Positions 41,523 through 53,527 of a stretch of DNA of 64,000 bases are shown here, in pieces; position 1 is the stretch's first letter; each line of letters begins with the position of its first letter. The notes below the pieces were generated by a model. That model searched no databases, was not told the DNA's origin, and was given only the letters and a program-made list of their open reading frames with translations. Both the position numbers and the translations under genes were made by a program. The DNA is from Acidimicrobiales bacterium (GTDB lineage Bacteria > Actinomycetota > Acidimicrobiia > Acidimicrobiales > JACCXE01): contig DASZWD010000072.1 in assembly GCA_035546775.1 (NCBI GenBank), positions 1 to 64,000 on the forward strand, written 5' to 3'.

Positions 41523-44500
41523 CTCAGCGGGCGCGTCAGGCGGATCGTCACCGCGCTGTTGTGGTCCGGCGACACGATGAGGTCGTCGTCACCGTCGCCG
41601 TCGACGTCGGCGCCCGCCATGTTCGTCCCGATGGCGAGGGCGGCGCCTAGGGGCTGGGGCTGCGCCATCACCGCGAACTCCTGCGGCGGATCGACAAGCT
41701 GCGCGATCAGGACGTACGACGACGACACCTGCGAGATCGCGAGATCGTCGACGGTGTCGAAGTCGAAGTCGCCGGCGGCCACGCGGTACCCCAGCGGGTC
41801 CGAGGAGCCGAACGCCATGAACTCACGCCTGACCGCACCGTTGCCGGCGAACACGCGCACGTGTGGGCCACCACCGGACGCGGGAACGGTCGCGATTTCG
41901 TCGAGCACGGGCTTCTCCGGGTCCTCGGCCACGAAGTTGCCGCCGGCGACGGCAACGCCGCCGCCGAAGGCCGGGTCATAGGCCATGAAGCCGGCGAGTT
42001 CGGTGAAGGACTTGCCGTCAGCGGCCAGCTTCCACACTCGCACGTGCGGACCGCCGCCGGCGCCCGCGCCGGTAATGATCTCGTCCTTGCCATCGCCGTT
42101 CACGTCGGCGGTGGCGACCCACACGCCGCCGCCGAAGGCCGGGTCGTAGGCGAAGAAGCCGTTGTAGGGCTCGGTGACGGACAGGTCGTTGTTGAGGTGG
42201 AAGATCCGCACGTGGGGGCCACCACCCGGACCGGCGCCGGTGACGATCTCCTCGCCGTTGGAGGTGTTGCCGTCGATGTTGCCGATGGCAACGTGCACGC
42301 CCCCACCGAAGTGCGGGTCGTAGGCCATGAAGCCGTCGCCCAGCTCTTGAATGTTCCCGTTCGCCGGGTTGACGCGGTAGGGCTTCACGTGCGGGCCGCC
42401 GCCGGCGTTGGCGCCGGTGATGAACTCGACGCCGTTGCTCGACACGCCGTCGAGGTTGCCGGCGGCGACGAACGCGCCGCCGTTGAAGTTCGGGTACGCC
42501 GTAACCCCACCGCCGAAGTAGGGCGACTGCTGGCCCTGCACGACCACGACGCAGGACTGGCACGTGCCCGACTGGTTGTCGGTGTTGGTGACGGTGATGT
42601 CGCGTGCGCCGAGGGCCGCCGTGTCCGACGCCGTGACCTTGACGTCAGCGGACGTGTTGCTCTTGCGCGTGACTTGGTCGACGGTGAGCCCGTCGCTGTT
42701 CGGGAACGTCACCTTCATGCCCGGCGAGAACGCCGTGCCGGTGAGCGTGATGGTCGTTTGCGCCTTCTGGGGCAGCCCTTCAGGGGTCACGTCGGTGACC
42801 GTCGGCGCGGCCTGCGTGACAGTGAACGCGTCGGTCTTCACATCGGTGCCACCGTCGGCGTTGGTCACGCGCACGCTCCAGTGACCCGGGGCGGCGTTGG
42901 TGAGGTCGAAGGTGCCCGAGATCGAGGTCGGCGGGCTGACCTGCGCTTCGGTCATAGGAATCGGCGGTTGGCCGGTCTGCTCGAGCGAGGCGGTGGCGCC
43001 ATCGGCGATGTTCGTTCCCGTGATCGTGACCGTGGCGGGTCCTCCGCCGGTGGCGGCCGTCGGAGCGATCGACGCCACCGTCGGGTTCTTGCCCACGGTG
43101 AAGCAGCCGGTGCACGTCTGCGGGGTGCCGCTCTGCGTCACGGTGACGTCGCGGTGCGTCGTCGTATCGGCGTTCGCGGTGACGGTCGCCGTGAAGTGCA
43201 GCTTGGCCGGCGAATCGACGACCACGTTGCTCACCGTGACGTCGCTATTGGACGACGCGATGGTGACGCCGGGCGTACCGGTGAATCCGGAGCCGTTCAC
43301 CACGACGACACCCGTCGAGTTCTGTGGCCGGCCCGGTGGCGTGACGCTGACGACGCGGAAATCGGTGTGGACGGCGAAGGCGGCGGTCTTGGTGGCCGAA
43401 CCACCACCGTTCGGGTTCGTGACCGTGAGGTCGTAGTTGCCGGCGACGGCCGCGGTGGTCGTCGTCAGGCTGAGCGTGAGCTGGGTCGAGGAGTCGCGCG
43501 TGACAGTCGCGCTCACACCCGTCGACGGTGTGAAGCTGACCGTCGGGACGGGACCGGCGAAGTTCGTTCCGGTGACGGTCATCTGGAGGTTGGTGGCGCC
43601 TTGCCCCACGATCTGGGGCGACACGGTGCTGATCGACGGCGTTCCGCCGGTGGGCAGGTTGCAGTTGACGCAGATCGCATCGGTGTTGGTCGACGACTGG
43701 CCGTCGGCGTTGCGCAGCACCAGCGTCTGAGGACCGTTCGACGGCGACGCCGTCGACGACAGCTTCAACGTTGCCTTGGTCTGGTCGAGCTTGCCGCCAG
43801 GGAGTGCGCCGAGGGCGATCGCCGCGCTCTGCGTCACACCCGAACCCGACACCGTCGCCACCATCCCGCGGGCGAAGCCGGCGCCGGTCAGCGAGAACGT
43901 GGCGTTGGTCTGGTTGGGGTCGATGCGCGTCGGCGAGATGCTCGCCAGCGTCGGCTTGCTGCCGGTGACCTGCATGCCGGTGGTGATCCCGTCGCCGAAG
44001 GACGCGGTGCCGCCGTTGTCCTGCGAGATCGCCACCTTCCACCGGCCCGGGGCGCGCCCGAGCATGTTCACCGTTGCGTTGATCGACGTACCGTCGGCCG
44101 CAACGCTGACGGTCGTCGCGAGAATCGAGTCGGTCTCCGCGGCGTTGTAGCCGTATCCCGAACGCGACACGGTGACGGAGACCGGCGCCTTGAAGGCATG
44201 GCCGGTGATCGTGAAGGGCGCGGACTCGTTGGTATTCGCGATCGGACCGCTCACCGCGGTGATGTTCGGGCCCACCGTGAGACATTTCTGACACGTCGAG
44301 GGCGTGTTGAACAGGCCGCCGGTGACCGTGACGTCACGCGCGCTGTTGGGAGCATCGGCGGTGACGTTGACCGCCATCGTGATCGTTGTCATGTCACCGC
44401 TGATCGTCAGCGGCCCTGACTGTGCGATGCCGGTGTCGGGCGAGAAGCTGACCTTCGAGTTCGACGAGAAGTTGTCGCCGTGCAGCGTCAGGGTCTGGTT

Positions 44501-44644
44501 GTTGATCCCCGGGACGACCCGTGAGGGCGTGACCGAGGTGATCGTGGGTGACAGCAAAGCCGCATCCGCCGGTTGCGACACCAATACGTAGGCCGCGAGC
44601 ACGCAAAGCACCCCAAGCAGCGCGGCGACACGTCGAAGACTCAT
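41519..44644 (-). CDS. Giant secreted IPT-repeat and FG-GAP-like propeller protein
   Basis: A 1041-residue exported protein with a signal peptide (about 1-29, VAALLGVLCVLAAYVLVSQPADA). Residues 30-700 hold seven IPT/TIG-type Ig units, each opening like PTITSVTPSRVVPG. Units 1, 3, 5 and 7 end in a CxxC (CQKC, CVNC, CTGC, CQSC) while units 2, 4 and 6 do not. From about 705 to the end are FG-GAP/VCBS-like blades with GFMAYDPHFGGGV, GNIDG and TGAGPGGGPHVRIF, and the late calcium-type loop DVDGDGDDDL. It is probably a surface adhesin or binding protein. No anchor or sorting signal is seen. Confidence 0.85.
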   Translation of the reverse strand: MSLRRVAALLGVLCVLAAYVLVSQPADAALLSPTITSVTPSRVVPGINNQTLTLHGDNFSSNSKVSFSPDTGIAQSGPLTISGDMTTITMAVNVTADAPNSARDVTVTGGLFNTPSTCQKCLTVGPNITAVSGPIANTNESAPFTITGHAFKAPVSVTVSRSGYGYNAAETDSILATTVSVAADGTSINATVNMLGRAPGRWKVAISQDNGGTASFGDGITTGMQVTGSKPTLASISPTRIDPNQTNATFSLTGAGFARGMVATVSGSGVTQSAAIALGALPGGKLDQTKATLKLSSTASPSNGPQTLVLRNADGQSSTNTDAICVNCNLPTGGTPSISTVSPQIVGQGATNLQMTVTGTNFAGPVPTVSFTPSTGVSATVTRDSSTQLTLSLTTTTAAVAGNYDLTVTNPNGGGSATKTAAFAVHTDFRVVSVTPPGRPQNSTGVVVVNGSGFTGTPGVTIASSNSDVTVSNVVVDSPAKLHFTATVTANADTTTHRDVTVTQSGTPQTCTGCFTVGKNPTVASIAPTAATGGGPATVTITGTNIADGATASLEQTGQPPIPMTEAQVSPPTSISGTFDLTNAAPGHWSVRVTNADGGTDVKTDAFTVTQAAPTVTDVTPEGLPQKAQTTITLTGTAFSPGMKVTFPNSDGLTVDQVTRKSNTSADVKVTASDTAALGARDITVTNTDNQSGTCQSCVVVVQGQQSPYFGGGVTAYPNFNGGAFVAAGNLDGVSSNGVEFITGANAGGGPHVKPYRVNPANGNIQELGDGFMAYDPHFGGGVHVAIGNIDGNTSNGEEIVTGAGPGGGPHVRIFHLNNDLSVTEPYNGFFAYDPAFGGGVWVATADVNGDGKDEIITGAGAGGGPHVRVWKLAADGKSFTELAGFMAYDPAFGGGVAVAGGNFVAEDPEKPVLDEIATVPASGGGPHVRVFAGNGAVRREFMAFGSSDPLGYRVAAGDFDFDTVDDLAISQVSSSYVLIAQLVDPPQEFAVMAQPQPLGAALAIGTNMAGADVDGDGDDDLIVSPDHNSAVTIRLTRPLS

Positions 44645-44670
44645 GGCCGCAGAGGGTATAGGCCGCGGGG

Positions 44671-45564
44671 CTAGATGTCGGGCCAGTTGGCCTGCAAAAC
44701 GTGCCATTGCTCGGGCGCGACCCGGATCAGGTTCTCGAATTCGTCCGTCATCGCCTGCGTGATGCGCTGGACGTCGTCGCGGAGGCTCCCCGTACGGCTC
44801 ACGTCGAGCGGTGGGCGGACGACCCCGCGGTGCATCCCGTCGTCCTCGAAGTAGACGGCACACGGCAAGATCGCGGCCCCGGTTCGGAGCGCGAGCGTGG
44901 CCGGGCCGGCCGGAATCGTGGTCGGGTACCCGAAGAACTGCACTTCGGTGCCCGTGCCGGCGATGTCGCGATCGCACACGAGTCCGACGAGTCCGTTGGT
45001 GCGCAAGCGGCGCAGGATGGCGGCGCCCGCAGCCTCACCGAGTTCGACGACCTCGAGACCGAAGCCCTCGCGCAACGTCTTGAAGAACGCGAAGAGTTCG
45101 GGCGGTTCGAGCGACTCGGCGACCACCGTCGCGTCGTAGCCCGACGCGGCAAACCACGCGCCGCCCCAATCGAAACCGCCAATGTGCGGCATCGTAAGCA
45201 TCGCGCCCTTCCCCGCTTGCAGGGCGCGCTCCACGTGGACGAGTCCTTCCCACTCCATACCGGCGTCGAGTTCGGCGCGACTCAATGTCGAGATGCGAAA
45301 CGCCTCAGCCCAGTAGCGGCCGTAGACGGCGAAGCAGCGCTGCGCGGCGTCCTCGATCGCCTCTTCGCTCGCGCCCGGACCGAGCACGCGCCGCATGTGG
45401 GCGCGCACTACGTCGCTGCGCGAACCCAGGCGACTCGACGCAGCGCGCATGACACCCGCCGCGAGGCGATCGGCGATGGGTGCCGGGATGACGCGCGCCA
45501 ACGTGTCGACGCTGCGGTAGCCGTAGAGCGGCGCGAGCCGTCGCCATTCCGCCAGACGAGTCAC
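44671..45564 (-). CDS. Phosphatidylinositol mannoside acyltransferase (LpxL/PatA family)
   Basis: A 297-residue membrane-bound acyltransferase. The catalytic HxxxxD is in MPHIGGFDWGGAWFAASG; ESLEPPELFAFFKTLREGFGLEV and VGLVCDRDIAGTGTEVQFFG are typical of the LpxL/HtrB superfamily, including mycobacterial PatA, which acylates PIM. The start is a GTG at 45564. It lies just downstream of the PI synthase gene, the same order as in mycobacteria (pgsA1-patA), but the usual next gene pimA is absent and the exoprotein gene follows instead. Confidence 0.88.
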   Translation of the reverse strand: MTRLAEWRRLAPLYGYRSVDTLARVIPAPIADRLAAGVMRAASSRLGSRSDVVRAHMRRVLGPGASEEAIEDAAQRCFAVYGRYWAEAFRISTLSRAELDAGMEWEGLVHVERALQAGKGAMLTMPHIGGFDWGGAWFAASGYDATVVAESLEPPELFAFFKTLREGFGLEVVELGEAAGAAILRRLRTNGLVGLVCDRDIAGTGTEVQFFGYPTTIPAGPATLALRTGAAILPCAVYFEDDGMHRGVVRPPLDVSRTGSLRDDVQRITQAMTDEFENLIRVAPEQWHVLQANWPDI

Positions 45565-45576
45565 CGCGGCGCGCCG

Positions 45577-46335
45577 CTACGAACGCGGTGTGACGCGCCG
45601 GCGGCGCTCGACGCGCTCGCGTCGCGCACCCGTGCGCAAACGACCTTCGGTCGCGAGTTGCTCGCGCCACGCCCGCCAGCGCTCGGCGCGTTCAGCCCAC
45701 GTGACGCGATCGACACGGGGCTGGCGCGAACGGCGCGACGGACGCGAGGACGCCGGCTTCGACGCCTGGCGCCATACCTTGACGAAGCGGTGCACGGCGG
45801 TGAAGGCGGTCAGCACCGTGAGCACCCACAGCACCGGGATCAGCACGACAGGAAAGACGAGGGCGGCGATGATCGCAATCGTGCGTTCGGCGCGCTCCAT
45901 CAACCCGCCCTTGGCGGTGTAACCGAGCGACTCGGCGCGCGCACGCTCGTAGGACACGAGCGTTGCCATCGCCATCGCCGCCATCGGCAGCATGGCGGCG
46001 CGCCCACCGTCGCGGCCGGCGAGGAAAAACGCGATGCCGCCGAGGATCGCCATGTCGGTGACGCGATCGGACACCGAATCGAAAAACGCGCCGCGGGGCG
46101 ACGCGGTGCCGTTGGCCTTGGCTACCGCACCGTCGAGCAGGTCCGGCAGCGCGGCGGCGGTGAAGAGCACTGCGCCGAGGAACAGGTGGCCCGAGCCCAC
46201 CGCCACGGTTGCGGCCGCGGCAAAGCACAACCCGGTCGCGGTGAGATGGTCAGCACTGATGCCGGAACGGCCGACCGCTCGCCCGACGGGAATGGTGATC
46301 CGCTCAAGTTCGCTGCGGAAGCGGCCGTCGAACAT
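45577..46335 (-). CDS. CDP-alcohol phosphatidyltransferase (PI/PIP synthase-like)
   Basis: A 252-residue integral membrane enzyme. The CDP-alcohol motif is visible in LPDLLDGAVAKANGTASPRGAFFDSVSDRVTD, with the four metal-binding Asp residues. About five hydrophobic helices span residues 30-180. By position (between HIT-thrS and PatA) it matches PgsA1, which makes phosphatidylinositol phosphate. The C-terminal 60 residues are very Arg-rich (RRERVERRRRVTPRS), unusual for the family and probably cytoplasmic. Confidence 0.88.
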   Translation of the reverse strand: MFDGRFRSELERITIPVGRAVGRSGISADHLTATGLCFAAAATVAVGSGHLFLGAVLFTAAALPDLLDGAVAKANGTASPRGAFFDSVSDRVTDMAILGGIAFFLAGRDGGRAAMLPMAAMAMATLVSYERARAESLGYTAKGGLMERAERTIAIIAALVFPVVLIPVLWVLTVLTAFTAVHRFVKVWRQASKPASSRPSRRSRQPRVDRVTWAERAERWRAWREQLATEGRLRTGARRERVERRRRVTPRS

Positions 46336-46400
46336 CTGCGGACAGCGTACCAGCGGAGGTTCTATTGTCCGATCTCTCAGCCATACGCAGGAGGAACGCC

Positions 46401-48479
46401 TTGAAAACGTTCACGTCGGCCCAGATTCGCAACGTCGCCCTCGTCGGGCACGGTGGCGTCGGAAAGACAACGCTGGCTGAGGCGCTGTTGGCGGACGCCG
46501 GCGTCATCAACCGGATCGGGCGCGTCGAGGACGGCACCACGGTCACCGACACCGAGCCCGAGGAGATCAAACGGCACCTGTCCGTGTCCACGGCGCTCGC
46601 CGCGTTCGAGAGCCATGGGTGCAAGCTGAACCTGCTCGACTGCCCGGGCTACGCCGACTTCTTCGCCGAGGTCCAGGCCGGCCTGGCGATGGCCGACCTC
46701 GCCGTCATCGTCGTGAGCGCGGTCGAGGGCATCGAGGTCCAGACCGAGATCGCCTGGGAGGCCGCCGCCGCTCTTGGCCTGCCCCGCATGATCTTCATCA
46801 ACAAGCTCGACCGCGAGCGCGCCAGCTTCGACCGCACGCTCGATCAGTTGCGCGAGACCTTCGGGGCCGGCGTGGCGCCCCTCGAACTGCCCGTCGGCGA
46901 AGAAGGTGACTTCCGCGGTGTGATCGACCTCCTCTCCGACAAGGCCTACATCTACGGCGACGACGGTGTCGGCCGCGAGCAGGACGTGCCGCCGGAACTC
47001 GCCAACACCGAACACGTCGTGCATGACGCGCTCGTCGAGGGCATCGTCGTCGCCGACGACGCACTGATGGAGCGCTACCTCGAAGGCGATATCCCGTCGT
47101 TCGGAGAGTTGGAGAAGACGCTGGCGCACGGCGTGGCCGACGCCACCGTGTTTCCGGTGGTGTGCGGGTCGGCGACGCGTCGCATCGGCGTCGACCGTCT
47201 CGCCCAGTTCCTCACCGAGATCGCACCGTCGCCGGTGCAGCGCCCGCCGATGAAGGTCGTCGCGGGTGACGACGAGACCGAGATCTCCTGCGATCCGAAC
47301 GGTGACCCACTGGCCATCGTGGGCAAGACGATTGCCGACCCCTTCGTCGGCCGCGTTTCGTTGCTGAAGGTGTACAGCGGCACGCTCAAACCCGACGCGG
47401 TGTTGACCAACAGCCGCACCCGCGCCGACGAGAAGCTGCACGGCCTCTTCACGCTGCGGGGCAAGGAGCACGAACCCGTGAGCGACGTGCCCGCGGGCGA
47501 CGTCGTCGCCGTCGCCAAGCTGAGCGACAGCGCAACCGGCGACACATTGGCGCCCAAGGGCACGCCGGTGCGCGCCCGCACCCCCGAGCCCGCTCCGCCG
47601 GCGCTGTGGGTGGCGATCAAGCCGAAGTCGCAGGGCGACGAAGACAAGCTGATGACGTCGTTGCACCGCTTGCAGGAAGAGGACCCCACGCTGATCGTCG
47701 AGCGCAACGAGGAGACGCATCAGACGTTGCTCGGCGGCGCGGGCGAAACGCACCTCGCCGTGATCAGCGAACGACTCACCCGCAAGTTCGGCGTGGAAGT
47801 GACCACCGAAGACGTCGCCGTCCCGTATCGGGAGACGATCACCAAGTCGGCGACGGCGGAGGGCAAGCACAAGAAGCAGAGCGGTGGCCACGGCCAGTTC
47901 GGTGTCTGCACGATCACCATCGCGCCGCTCGAGCGCGGGGAAGGCTTCAAGTTCGTCGACCGCATCGTCGGCGGCGCCATCCCCCGCCAATTCATTCCCG
48001 CTGTCGAGAAGGGCGTCCAGGAGGCGATGGCACAGGGAGGCCCCAACGGCCACCCCGTCGTCGACATCGAAGTGACGCTGACCGACGGCAAGTACCACAC
48101 CGTCGACAGCTCGGAGATGAGCTTTAAGATGGCGGGAGCGCTCGCGCTGCGCGAAGCGATGGCCAACGCCGGGGTCGTCGTGCTCGAACCGCTGTCGTGT
48201 CTCCGGGTCACCGCCCCGACGGGCTACCAGGGCGACATCATGGGCGACTTGAACGCCCGCCGCGGCCGCGTTCAGGAGACCGATCAGTCCGCTGATGGCC
48301 ACAAAGTCACGATTACGGCGCTCGTCCCCACTGCGGAGTTGCGGCGCTACGCCATCGATTTGCGTTCTCTCACCGGCGGACGCGGCACCTTCACCGTCGA
48401 GCACGATCATTACGACGTCGCGCCGCCCAACGTCGCGGCCGCGGCCGCCAAACCGGCGCCGCAGCACGCCGCACACTGA
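46401..48479 (+). CDS. Elongation factor G-like protein (EF-G2)
   Basis: A 692-residue EF-G paralogue. IRNVALVGHGGVGKTTLAEALL is G1, LNLLDCPGYADFFAEV G3, and IFINKLDRERASF G4; the canonical switch I (RGITI) is replaced by IKRHLSVSTALAAF, as in EF-G2 proteins. Domain III to V elements (GGAGETHLAVISERL, SGGHGQFGVCTI, GYQGDIMGDLNARRGRV) are present. Mycobacterial EF-G2 does not replace EF-G in translocation, so the role is unclear. I chose the TTG at 46401 with AGGAGG six bases upstream; a TTG at 46365 has its own GGAGG and would add 12 residues. Confidence 0.93.
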   Translation: MKTFTSAQIRNVALVGHGGVGKTTLAEALLADAGVINRIGRVEDGTTVTDTEPEEIKRHLSVSTALAAFESHGCKLNLLDCPGYADFFAEVQAGLAMADLAVIVVSAVEGIEVQTEIAWEAAAALGLPRMIFINKLDRERASFDRTLDQLRETFGAGVAPLELPVGEEGDFRGVIDLLSDKAYIYGDDGVGREQDVPPELANTEHVVHDALVEGIVVADDALMERYLEGDIPSFGELEKTLAHGVADATVFPVVCGSATRRIGVDRLAQFLTEIAPSPVQRPPMKVVAGDDETEISCDPNGDPLAIVGKTIADPFVGRVSLLKVYSGTLKPDAVLTNSRTRADEKLHGLFTLRGKEHEPVSDVPAGDVVAVAKLSDSATGDTLAPKGTPVRARTPEPAPPALWVAIKPKSQGDEDKLMTSLHRLQEEDPTLIVERNEETHQTLLGGAGETHLAVISERLTRKFGVEVTTEDVAVPYRETITKSATAEGKHKKQSGGHGQFGVCTITIAPLERGEGFKFVDRIVGGAIPRQFIPAVEKGVQEAMAQGGPNGHPVVDIEVTLTDGKYHTVDSSEMSFKMAGALALREAMANAGVVVLEPLSCLRVTAPTGYQGDIMGDLNARRGRVQETDQSADGHKVTITALVPTAELRRYAIDLRSLTGGRGTFTVEHDHYDVAPPNVAAAAAKPAPQHAAH

Positions 48480-48515
48480 CTAGTCATCAACGCCCCCCAT
48501 CAAAACGTTGACTAG
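48480..48515 (+). terminator. Hairpin after the EF-G2 gene
   Basis: CTAGT-CAT-CAACG (48480-48492) pairs with CGTTG-ACTAG (48506-48515), giving a 10-bp stem with a 3-base bulge and a 13-base loop. It starts on the base after the TGA. No U-tract follows (GCCCTC), so it is a weak terminator or an RNA-processing structure separating EF-G2 from the FIST gene. Confidence 0.45.
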
Positions 48516-48566
48516 GCCCTCTGCCGGACCCTCATTTGGCGCAATTGGCCTGCCGATGAGTACGCC

Positions 48567-49757
48567 GTGGACCGCAAGAGCAATGGCGCGGCGCGCGGGC
48601 GATGGCTCGCGTGCGGGCACTCGGTCGAAACCGATGCATTCGTCGCGGGCGCGGCGGCGACGCGCCTCGCCGTGCAGGACCGTAACGACGCCCATCTCCT
48701 GATCGTCTTCTGCTCCGACGCCTACGACCTCGAACAACTCGCCAAGGGGATCGCGTCGGAAGCCCAGGACATCCCGATGATCGGCTGCTCGACCGCCGGC
48801 GAGATCGCCACATCGGGCCCCCACGACGCCAGCGTGGTCGTGACGGCGCTCGGCGGCGACGGTTTTTCCGTCGTGACGGGCGTGGCGCGGGACACATCGT
48901 CTCGCCTACGCGCCGCCGGCGGTGATGCCGTGCGCGCCTGCGTCGCCAACCTCGACGAGCGTGAGCACGCCGTGGTGCTGTTGTTGACGGATGGGCTCGG
49001 TGGCGACCAGATGGAGGTCATCCGCGGCGCGTACGACGTGGTCGGGGCGCAGATCCCCCTCGTCGGTGGCTGCGCCGGCGACGACCTCAAAATGGACGCG
49101 ACCTACCAGCTGTACAACGGCGAGGTCCTGCGCGACGCGGTCGTCGCGGCCGCGATCTCCTCGGACGCACCGATCGGCATCGGGGTGCAACACGGGTGGC
49201 GTCCCGTCGGTGACGCGATGCTCGTGTCGAGCAGCACCGGCGTGCGCGTCGACCAACTCGACGACCAGCCGGCGCTCGACGTGTATCTCCGGCGGCTCAA
49301 CGCTCCCGACGAGGTACGCGATGACCCTGAAGCGTTTACGCGCTTCGCCATGACGCACCCGCTCGGCATCACGCGACGCAGCGGAGCGGAAGTGCGCTAC
49401 GTCGCCGAAGCGGACTTCGAAACGCGTTCGCTCGTGTGCATCGCCGGCGTCCCCCAAGGCGGGCTCGCCTGGATCATGGAAGGCGACGAAGACTCGGTGC
49501 TCGAGGCAACCGACGGCGCATGTAGCGAGGCACTTGCGGGCCTCGGGGGCCAGCCGCCGCTCGGCCTCGTCGCCTTCGACTGCATTGCCCGGCGCGGCGT
49601 GCTGGGTGAAGCCGGCATCGGCCGTGAGATCAACCGCATCGCGACATTTGCCGACGGAGCTCCCGTCGCCGGCTTCTACACCTACGGCGAAATCGCCCGT
49701 ACGACGGGCCGCCAGGGTTTTCACAACCAGACGCTCGTCGTACTCGCGCTGGGATAA
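48567..49757 (+). CDS. FIST sensory-domain protein
   Basis: A 396-residue FIST protein, a soluble small-ligand sensor fold. The FIST N region spans about 35-235 (LLIVFCSDAYDLEQLAKGI, PMIGCSTAGEIATSG, HAVVLLLTDGLGGDQMEVIRG, PLVGGCAGDDLKMDATYQLYNGEV), and FIST_C follows (PALDVYLRRL, THPLGITRR, LVAFDCIARRGVLG, VAGFYTYGEIARTTG). No TM or kinase domain: it is sensor only. The start is a GTG. The hybrid kinase begins two bases after its stop, so the two probably work as one signalling unit. Confidence 0.92.
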   Translation: MDRKSNGAARGRWLACGHSVETDAFVAGAAATRLAVQDRNDAHLLIVFCSDAYDLEQLAKGIASEAQDIPMIGCSTAGEIATSGPHDASVVVTALGGDGFSVVTGVARDTSSRLRAAGGDAVRACVANLDEREHAVVLLLTDGLGGDQMEVIRGAYDVVGAQIPLVGGCAGDDLKMDATYQLYNGEVLRDAVVAAAISSDAPIGIGVQHGWRPVGDAMLVSSSTGVRVDQLDDQPALDVYLRRLNAPDEVRDDPEAFTRFAMTHPLGITRRSGAEVRYVAEADFETRSLVCIAGVPQGGLAWIMEGDEDSVLEATDGACSEALAGLGGQPPLGLVAFDCIARRGVLGEAGIGREINRIATFADGAPVAGFYTYGEIARTTGRQGFHNQTLVVLALG

Positions 49758-49759
49758 GG

Positions 49760-52530
<2,771 letters not shown>

Positions 52531-52534
<4 letters not shown>

Positions 52535-53025
52535 GAGTTCGACCAGATCTTGGGGTCTTCGGGGTTGTCCTCGACGTAATCGCCGAGGACGGCAGCGCTG
52601 CGGCCGTCGATGAGGACCATGCCCCGTTTACGCGGTGGGTTCTCCGCCGAATACAGCAGAATGCGCCACGTCGGGCGGGCCAGGAGTCCTTGGAACCCGA
52701 GTTGCGCCGACGCGTGACCGATCGGAAAGCCGACCTGCTTGGACGCGATGGCCAACGCGTCGGTTTCCCGGATCGACAAGCCCGTGCCGGCGACGAGGTG
52801 GTACAGCCCGATCACGCCCGCTCCTATGGCGAAGAACGCCAGACCCTTGTTGACGAGCACGCCGTCGGTGCCCTGCGTCGCCACGATCGCGCCGGCGACG
52901 GCGGCGACGGCGAGCCACAGCACGCCGACGAAGCGGCGACGACCGGGATCAGGAAACGTCGTGACGCCGACGTACTTGTCGAGGTCGAGATCGGCCGGCA
53001 GCTCGTCGTGGGTTGCGTCGCTCAC
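52531..53025 (-). CDS. Two-TM membrane protein
   Basis: A 164-residue protein with an acidic N-terminus (SDATHDELPADLDLDKYVG), two TM segments at about 28-46 (VGVLWLAVAAVAGAIVATQG) and 55-75 (GLAFFAIGAGVIGLYHLVAG), and a soluble C-terminal part: ETDALAIASKQVGFPIGHASAQLGF, WRILLYSAENPPRKRGMVLIDGRSAAVLGDYVEDN. No family is certain. The GTG at 53025 overlaps the HIT stop (GTGA). Its 3' end overlaps the convergent kinase gene by four bases. Confidence 0.7.
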
Positions 53026-53525
53026 GCCGGCCACGCCTCCAGGATCTTGTCGTAGGTGGTCGCCAGGTCTTCGGGGATGACCCGCGTCTCGAACAGTGAC
53101 GTCATGAAGTTCGTGTCGCCGCCCCAGCGCGGCAGCGCGTGAAAGTGGAGGTGACCCGGCACGCCGGCGCCGGCGGCGCGCCCGAGATTGGCACCGACGT
53201 TCATTCCGTCGGGCGCGTAGGCCTTGGTGAGCGCCTGGGTGGTCTCGACGACCAAGGCGAAGAACTCCACGCGCTCGGCGTCGTCGAGTTCGTCGAGTCC
53301 CGCGACGTGGCGCAACGGCATCACGAGCACGTGACCCGAACCGTAGGGGTACAGGTTGAGTACCACCACGCAGCGCTCACCACGATGCACGACGAGTCGT
53401 TCGCGGTCAGTGGCGTCGGCGGCGAACAGCGCGCAGAACACGCAGTCACCTTCCACCGGCTCGACTTGCGCCACGCCGCTCACGTACGTATTGCGCCAAC
53501 CGGCGAAGATGCGATCGAGACTCAT
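53022..53525 (-). CDS. HIT family hydrolase/phosphorylase
   Basis: A 167-residue histidine-triad nucleotide-binding protein. DCVFCALF at the N-terminal region, LNLYPYGSGHVLVMPLRHVAGLDEL and the triad GHLHFHALPRWGGDTNFM are present. The order thrS-HIT is conserved in actinobacteria, where the homologue (M. tuberculosis Rv2613c) is a diadenosine tetraphosphate phosphorylase; that activity is likely here. It lies two bases after thrS, same strand. Confidence 0.92.
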   Translation of the reverse strand: MSLDRIFAGWRNTYVSGVAQVEPVEGDCVFCALFAADATDRERLVVHRGERCVVVLNLYPYGSGHVLVMPLRHVAGLDELDDAERVEFFALVVETTQALTKAYAPDGMNVGANLGRAAGAGVPGHLHFHALPRWGGDTNFMTSLFETRVIPEDLATTYDKILEAWPA

Positions 53526-53527
53526 AC

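Noticed and set aside
41861-44419. An 852-codon plus-strand frame across the IPT exoprotein
   Set aside because: Repetitive Arg/Asp/Val composition is the reverse image of the Thr/Gly/Ala-rich exoprotein; no start signal and no motif.
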